Assembly: GCA_016735355.1 (NCBI GenBank)
Contig: JAERRQ010000188.1
Span: forward strand, 1 to 8,879
Reading direction: 5' to 3'
DNA length: 8,879 bases
Source of the DNA: Desulfobacterales bacterium
GTDB taxonomy: Bacteria > Desulfobacterota > Desulfobacteria > Desulfobacterales > BuS5
Shown piece by piece: positions 6,827 through 8,879 of this stretch. The position numbers were made by a program, and so were the translations under genes. Below the pieces are notes generated by a model that searched no databases, was not told the DNA's origin, and saw only the letters and a list, made by a program, of their open reading frames with translations. The first letter of the stretch is position 1. Each line of letters starts with the position of its first letter.

Positions 6827-7729
6827 TTACAACCCTGCTTCCGCAAGTTTTTTTACCAACTTTTTTTGTTCTCCTGAAAGTTGTTTTGGAGTTTTTACAT
6901 GCAAATGGACATAAAGGTCACCTTTACCATTACCCTGAATATGGGGAAGTCCATGACCTCCAAGGCGCATTTTTGTTTTATGATCAGTTCCCGGAGGAAT
7001 TTTAAGGTTTAATTGTTTATTAAGAATTGTTGGTACAGCTATGCTTGTTCCAAGCAGAGCTTCACTTAACTTAATGTCTCGATTAATATAAAGATCGTAT
7101 TCATCAACATCAAAAGCAGGATCATTCATAACATTTGATTGTATATAAAGATCTCCGGGAGGTCCGCCATACGGACTCTGTTCGCCTTTGCCCGTGAGCC
7201 GAACTTTTTTCCCGGTGATCATGCCCTTGGGTACTTTTATCGATATTTTTTCAGAGCGCCCCTTATGCTGGATAGCAACTGTTTTTCTTGTTCCTTCCGC
7301 AACTTCCTGAAGCGTTAAATGTAATTCATAAATCAGATCAGATCCTTTAATTTGAGGTTGGCGCTGATGTTTGGGGCAGGAACCAAAGGAAGAATTGCCA
7401 CCGAATGAAAATCTAACCCCTCCATTACGCCCGCCAAAGCCGAATTCATTAAAAATATTAGAAAAATCGAATCCTCTAAATATGTCTTCCTGTGAAAAAC
7501 GCTGATGAAAACCAGAGTCGCCGAATTCATCATATTGACTGCGTTTTTCTTTATCGCTTAATACCGCATACGCTTCGCTGATTTCTTTAAATTTCTCTTC
7601 GGCTTTTTTATCCCCTTCAGTATGATCAGGATGATACTTCATTGCCAGCTTTCTGTAAGCCTTTTTAATATCATCGTCAGAATCGTTTTTGCTAACACCT
7701 AATATTTTATAATAATCCATTTCGGGCAT
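6827..7729 (-). CDS. DnaJ/CbpA-type J-domain co-chaperone without zinc finger
   Basis: The 300 residues match CbpA-type (type II) J-proteins, which stimulate the DnaK ATPase and bind unfolded clients. The J-domain spans 4-69, with DYYKILGV at the start and the essential HPD at 33-35 ([22 protein letters not shown] region). A Gly/Phe linker follows (70-117: [16 protein letters not shown] and [10 protein letters not shown]). Next come the two C-terminal beta domains (about 130-205 and 212-285), with [19 protein letters not shown] and [18 protein letters not shown]. The four CxxCxGxG motifs of DnaJ proper are absent; only one Cys is present (118). The length agrees with CbpA (about 306). The ATG at 7729 has GGAG 11 bases upstream; the ATG at 7720 is possible but further from it. 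It heads the unit with hpt and the zinc-ribbon gene. I cannot see a dnaK or a CbpM-like modulator nearby. Confidence 0.95.
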   Translation of the reverse strand: MPEMDYYKILGVSKNDSDDDIKKAYRKLAMKYHPDHTEGDKKAEEKFKEISEAYAVLSDKEKRSQYDEFGDSGFHQRFSQEDIFRGFDFSNIFNEFGFGGRNGGVRFSFGGNSSFGSCPKHQRQPQIKGSDLIYELHLTLQEVAEGTRKTVAIQHKGRSEKISIKVPKGMITGKKVRLTGKGEQSPYGGPPGDLYIQSNVMNDPAFDVDEYDLYINRDIKLSEALLGTSIAVPTILNKQLNLKIPPGTDHKTKMRLGGHGLPHIQGNGKGDLYVHLHVKTPKQLSGEQKKLVKKLAEAGL

Positions 7730-7769
7730 TTCTATATTTTCTCCAAAAATTTCTTTTTTTCAAATTTAT

Positions 7770-7781
7770 TTTAGTACTAAA
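7770..7781. promoter_or_regulatory. perfect 12-bp palindrome at the predicted start of the J-protein transcript (candidate operator)
   Basis: TTTAGTACTAAA is identical on both strands. It overlaps the downstream part of the -10 hexamer and the expected +1 (about 7772), where a repressor would block polymerase. It is not CIRCE (TTAGCACTC-N9-GAGTGCTAA), and I cannot name a regulator. AT-rich palindromes of this length also occur by chance. Confidence 0.4.
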
Positions 7782-7807
7782 GTAAGATTCATGGAAGAAC
7801 GTGTCAA
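7779..7807 (-). promoter_or_regulatory. candidate sigma70-type promoter of the J-protein/hpt/zinc-ribbon unit
   Basis: The minus strand has a perfect -35 TTGACA (7807-7802), a 17-base spacer and TACTTT (7784-7779). The predicted start near 7772 leaves a leader of about 43 bases before the ATG at 7729, with GGAG at 7744-7741. It is the best promoter in the 289-base gap and points at the operon head. Confidence 0.65.
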
Positions 7808-7846
7808 GTTTAATGGGGCATTATAAATTATCTAAGAATCTATAAC

Positions 7847-8010
7847 AGGTGAGCCAATTTCAAAACGCCCCCTTTTGCCCGATCTCTGCGCCAGGCAACC
7901 TGATCCTAAAAAGGGGTTTAATCCTCGAAATACTTAATGTATTCCTGTAGTTAAATTTTTTGCCTTTCTTGATCTCGAACAAAATTGAACATTTTGAAAC
8001 CGGCTCAGGT
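7847..8010. repeat. 164-bp intergenic element with imperfect 19-bp terminal inverted repeats (MITE-like)
   Basis: The left end AGGTGAGCCAATTTCAAAA (7847-7865) matches the reverse complement of the right end TTTTGAAACCGGCTCAGGT (7992-8010) at 15 of 19 positions. Inside are nested short stems: CCCCTTTT/AAAAGGGG (7869-7876 with 7909-7916), TGCC/GGCA (7876-7879 with 7894-7897), and a 7-bp stem around ATTAA near 7928-7946 on the minus strand. No coding frame is visible. The element ends eight bases past the fetB stop and fills most of the gap to the J-protein promoter. It may be a non-autonomous mobile repeat or a structured 3' element of fetB; I see no clear flanking target-site duplication. Confidence 0.5.
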
Positions 8011-8018
8011 CCTTAAAT

Positions 8019-8810
8019 TTATTTTAGCCTGTCCAGGCATAGCCTCTGACGTTCATCAAACAGGCGGCGCGATCCCATCCAGACTGCCGATATAGTCCCC
8101 AGACCTGTGCCCCCAGCAACAAGAAACATGATCAGGATCTGATATTTAACTGCTTCCAGGGGAGGACTGCCAGCCAAAATCTGACCGGTCATCATGCCTG
8201 GGAGACTAACCAGTCCCGCGACTGTCATTGCGTTCATGATGGGAATCAAACCGCCCCGGATACTATCCCTTCTTATATTACCGATGGCGATGGTCCAAGT
8301 CTGTCCAAGCATAAGGCGCTCTTCGATTACCATACGCTGATCCCAAACTGCCTGCGTCAAACGATCAAGCCCCACAGCTATGCCGGTCATGGTGTTACCT
8401 AAAATCATACCCAGCAGCGGGATTGCATACTGAGGCTGATACCAGGGATCATTCTCTATAATAATGGTTAACGCAAACAGAGTAATAGTAAATGAAGATA
8501 TGCACATTGATATGGTGCCTACGCCCATACTCCACCATCCGACAAATTTTCTTTTTTGCCTGCCCACAACCTCCCGGCTGGCAGCAATTAGCATGATACT
8601 TGCGATTAGAATTAATAACCAGGGGTATGAATGTGCAAAAAGAGCTTTTAGAACCAGCCCCACGAGCAGAAGTTGTACTGTTGTGCGTATTCCTGCCACA
8701 ATAATCTGCAGAGTCATCCCAAGTTTCAAATGAATCGACAGTAGCGCAAGAATAATTAAAAGAAGTGCTGCTATTGATAAATCAAAAGTGGATAAGGATA
8801 TGACATTCAT
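8019..8810 (-). CDS. fetB: FetB/YbbM-type (UPF0014) ABC-transporter permease, metal export
   Basis: This 263-residue inner-membrane protein has about seven predicted helices (near 9-28, 38-58, 62-78, 93-118, 127-147, 190-212 and 222-246). The UPF0014 signature is long and clear: GMILGNTM (134-141), EERLMLGQT (163-171), RRDSIRGGLIPIMNAM (180-195), VAGLVSLPGMMTGQILAG (197-214) and PLEAVKYQI (217-225). In E. coli FetB pairs with the ATPase FetA and is linked to iron efflux and oxidative-stress resistance; the metal here is inferred from that. FetA is usually the neighbouring gene. Nothing recognisable as FetA is in the window, and the 69 bases upstream are too short to tell whether it ends there. 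The ATG at 8810 has no clear Shine-Dalgarno (TTAATAAAAA precedes it), but MNVISLSTFDL is the expected family start. The sequence directly after the stop is the inverted-repeat element. Confidence 0.95.
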   Translation of the reverse strand: MNVISLSTFDLSIAALLLIILALLSIHLKLGMTLQIIVAGIRTTVQLLLVGLVLKALFAHSYPWLLILIASIMLIAASREVVGRQKRKFVGWWSMGVGTISMCISSFTITLFALTIIIENDPWYQPQYAIPLLGMILGNTMTGIAVGLDRLTQAVWDQRMVIEERLMLGQTWTIAIGNIRRDSIRGGLIPIMNAMTVAGLVSLPGMMTGQILAGSPPLEAVKYQILIMFLVAGGTGLGTISAVWMGSRRLFDERQRLCLDRLK

Positions 8811-8829
8811 TTTTTATTAACCAAAAAGC

Positions 8830-8858
8830 ATAAGACTAAACAATATTCGAAAAGTCAA
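8830..8858 (-). promoter_or_regulatory. candidate promoter of fetB
   Basis: The minus strand reads TTGACT (8858-8853), a 17-base spacer and TCTTAT (8835-8830), a reasonable sigma70 match. The implied leader before the ATG at 8810 is only about a dozen bases, which would fit the lack of a Shine-Dalgarno. One frame of these bases is also open up to a TAG at 8838-8836 (ending FFDFSNIV), so an upstream gene could end here instead; I cannot decide between them. Confidence 0.35.
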
Positions 8859-8879
8859 AAAATTGACGGTGAAGGGGGT

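Noticed and set aside
7813..7836. Possible sigma32 heat-shock promoter for the J-protein (CCCCAT as -10, CTTAGA 12 bases upstream).
   Set aside because: The -35 is a poor match to CTTGAA and the spacing is short. A much better sigma70-type site lies just downstream, so I kept only that.

Overview
The window looks like chromosomal housekeeping DNA from a Gram-negative anaerobe-type bacterium. My best guess is the Desulfobacterota (old deltaproteobacteria, Desulfobacterales-like). This rests on the moderately AT-rich composition, the zinc-ribbon/DUF3426 protein, the DUF1992 protein and the overall gene style, so it is inference and not proof. All recognisable genes read on the minus strand, so transcription runs from high to low coordinates.

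Layout in transcription order: (i) 8019-8810, fetB, a UPF0014 metal-export permease with its own candidate promoter at 8830-8858. (ii) 7730-8018, a 289-base gap without a gene. It holds a 164-bp element with imperfect 19-bp terminal inverted repeats (7847-8010), then a good sigma70-type promoter (7779-7807) and a perfect 12-bp palindrome over the predicted transcription start. (iii) 3785-7729, a tight three-gene unit: a zinc-finger-less DnaJ/CbpA-type co-chaperone, hypoxanthine phosphoribosyltransferase (hpt), and an unusually large acidic membrane protein. The last has an N-terminal zinc ribbon, about 590 acidic residues, one membrane segment and a C-terminal DUF3426 domain. Its acidic part contains a recent in-frame tandem duplication of about 111-115 residues. 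(iv) 3610-3683, a tRNA-Met(CAT) with its own candidate promoter and an intrinsic terminator (3560-3594). (v) 3538 down to the left edge, a compact cluster: a DUF1992 (DnaJC28-type) protein, a small two-helix membrane protein with a SHOCT-like tail, D-Ala-D-Ala ligase (ddl), and an in-frame PurD-PurE fusion whose PurE part is cut by the window edge.

Functionally the window mixes purine synthesis and salvage (purD-purE, hpt), cell-wall precursor synthesis (ddl), protein quality control (the J-protein, possibly DUF1992), translation (tRNA) and metal homeostasis (fetB). Overlaps of the ATGA type (ddl/purD and hpt/zinc-ribbon gene) point to translational coupling. I see no phage, insertion sequence with a transposase, CRISPR array, toxin-antitoxin or defence locus. 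The items most worth a second look are the PurD-PurE fusion, the duplicated acidic zinc-ribbon protein with its repeated short motif, and the inverted-repeat element at 7847-8010.
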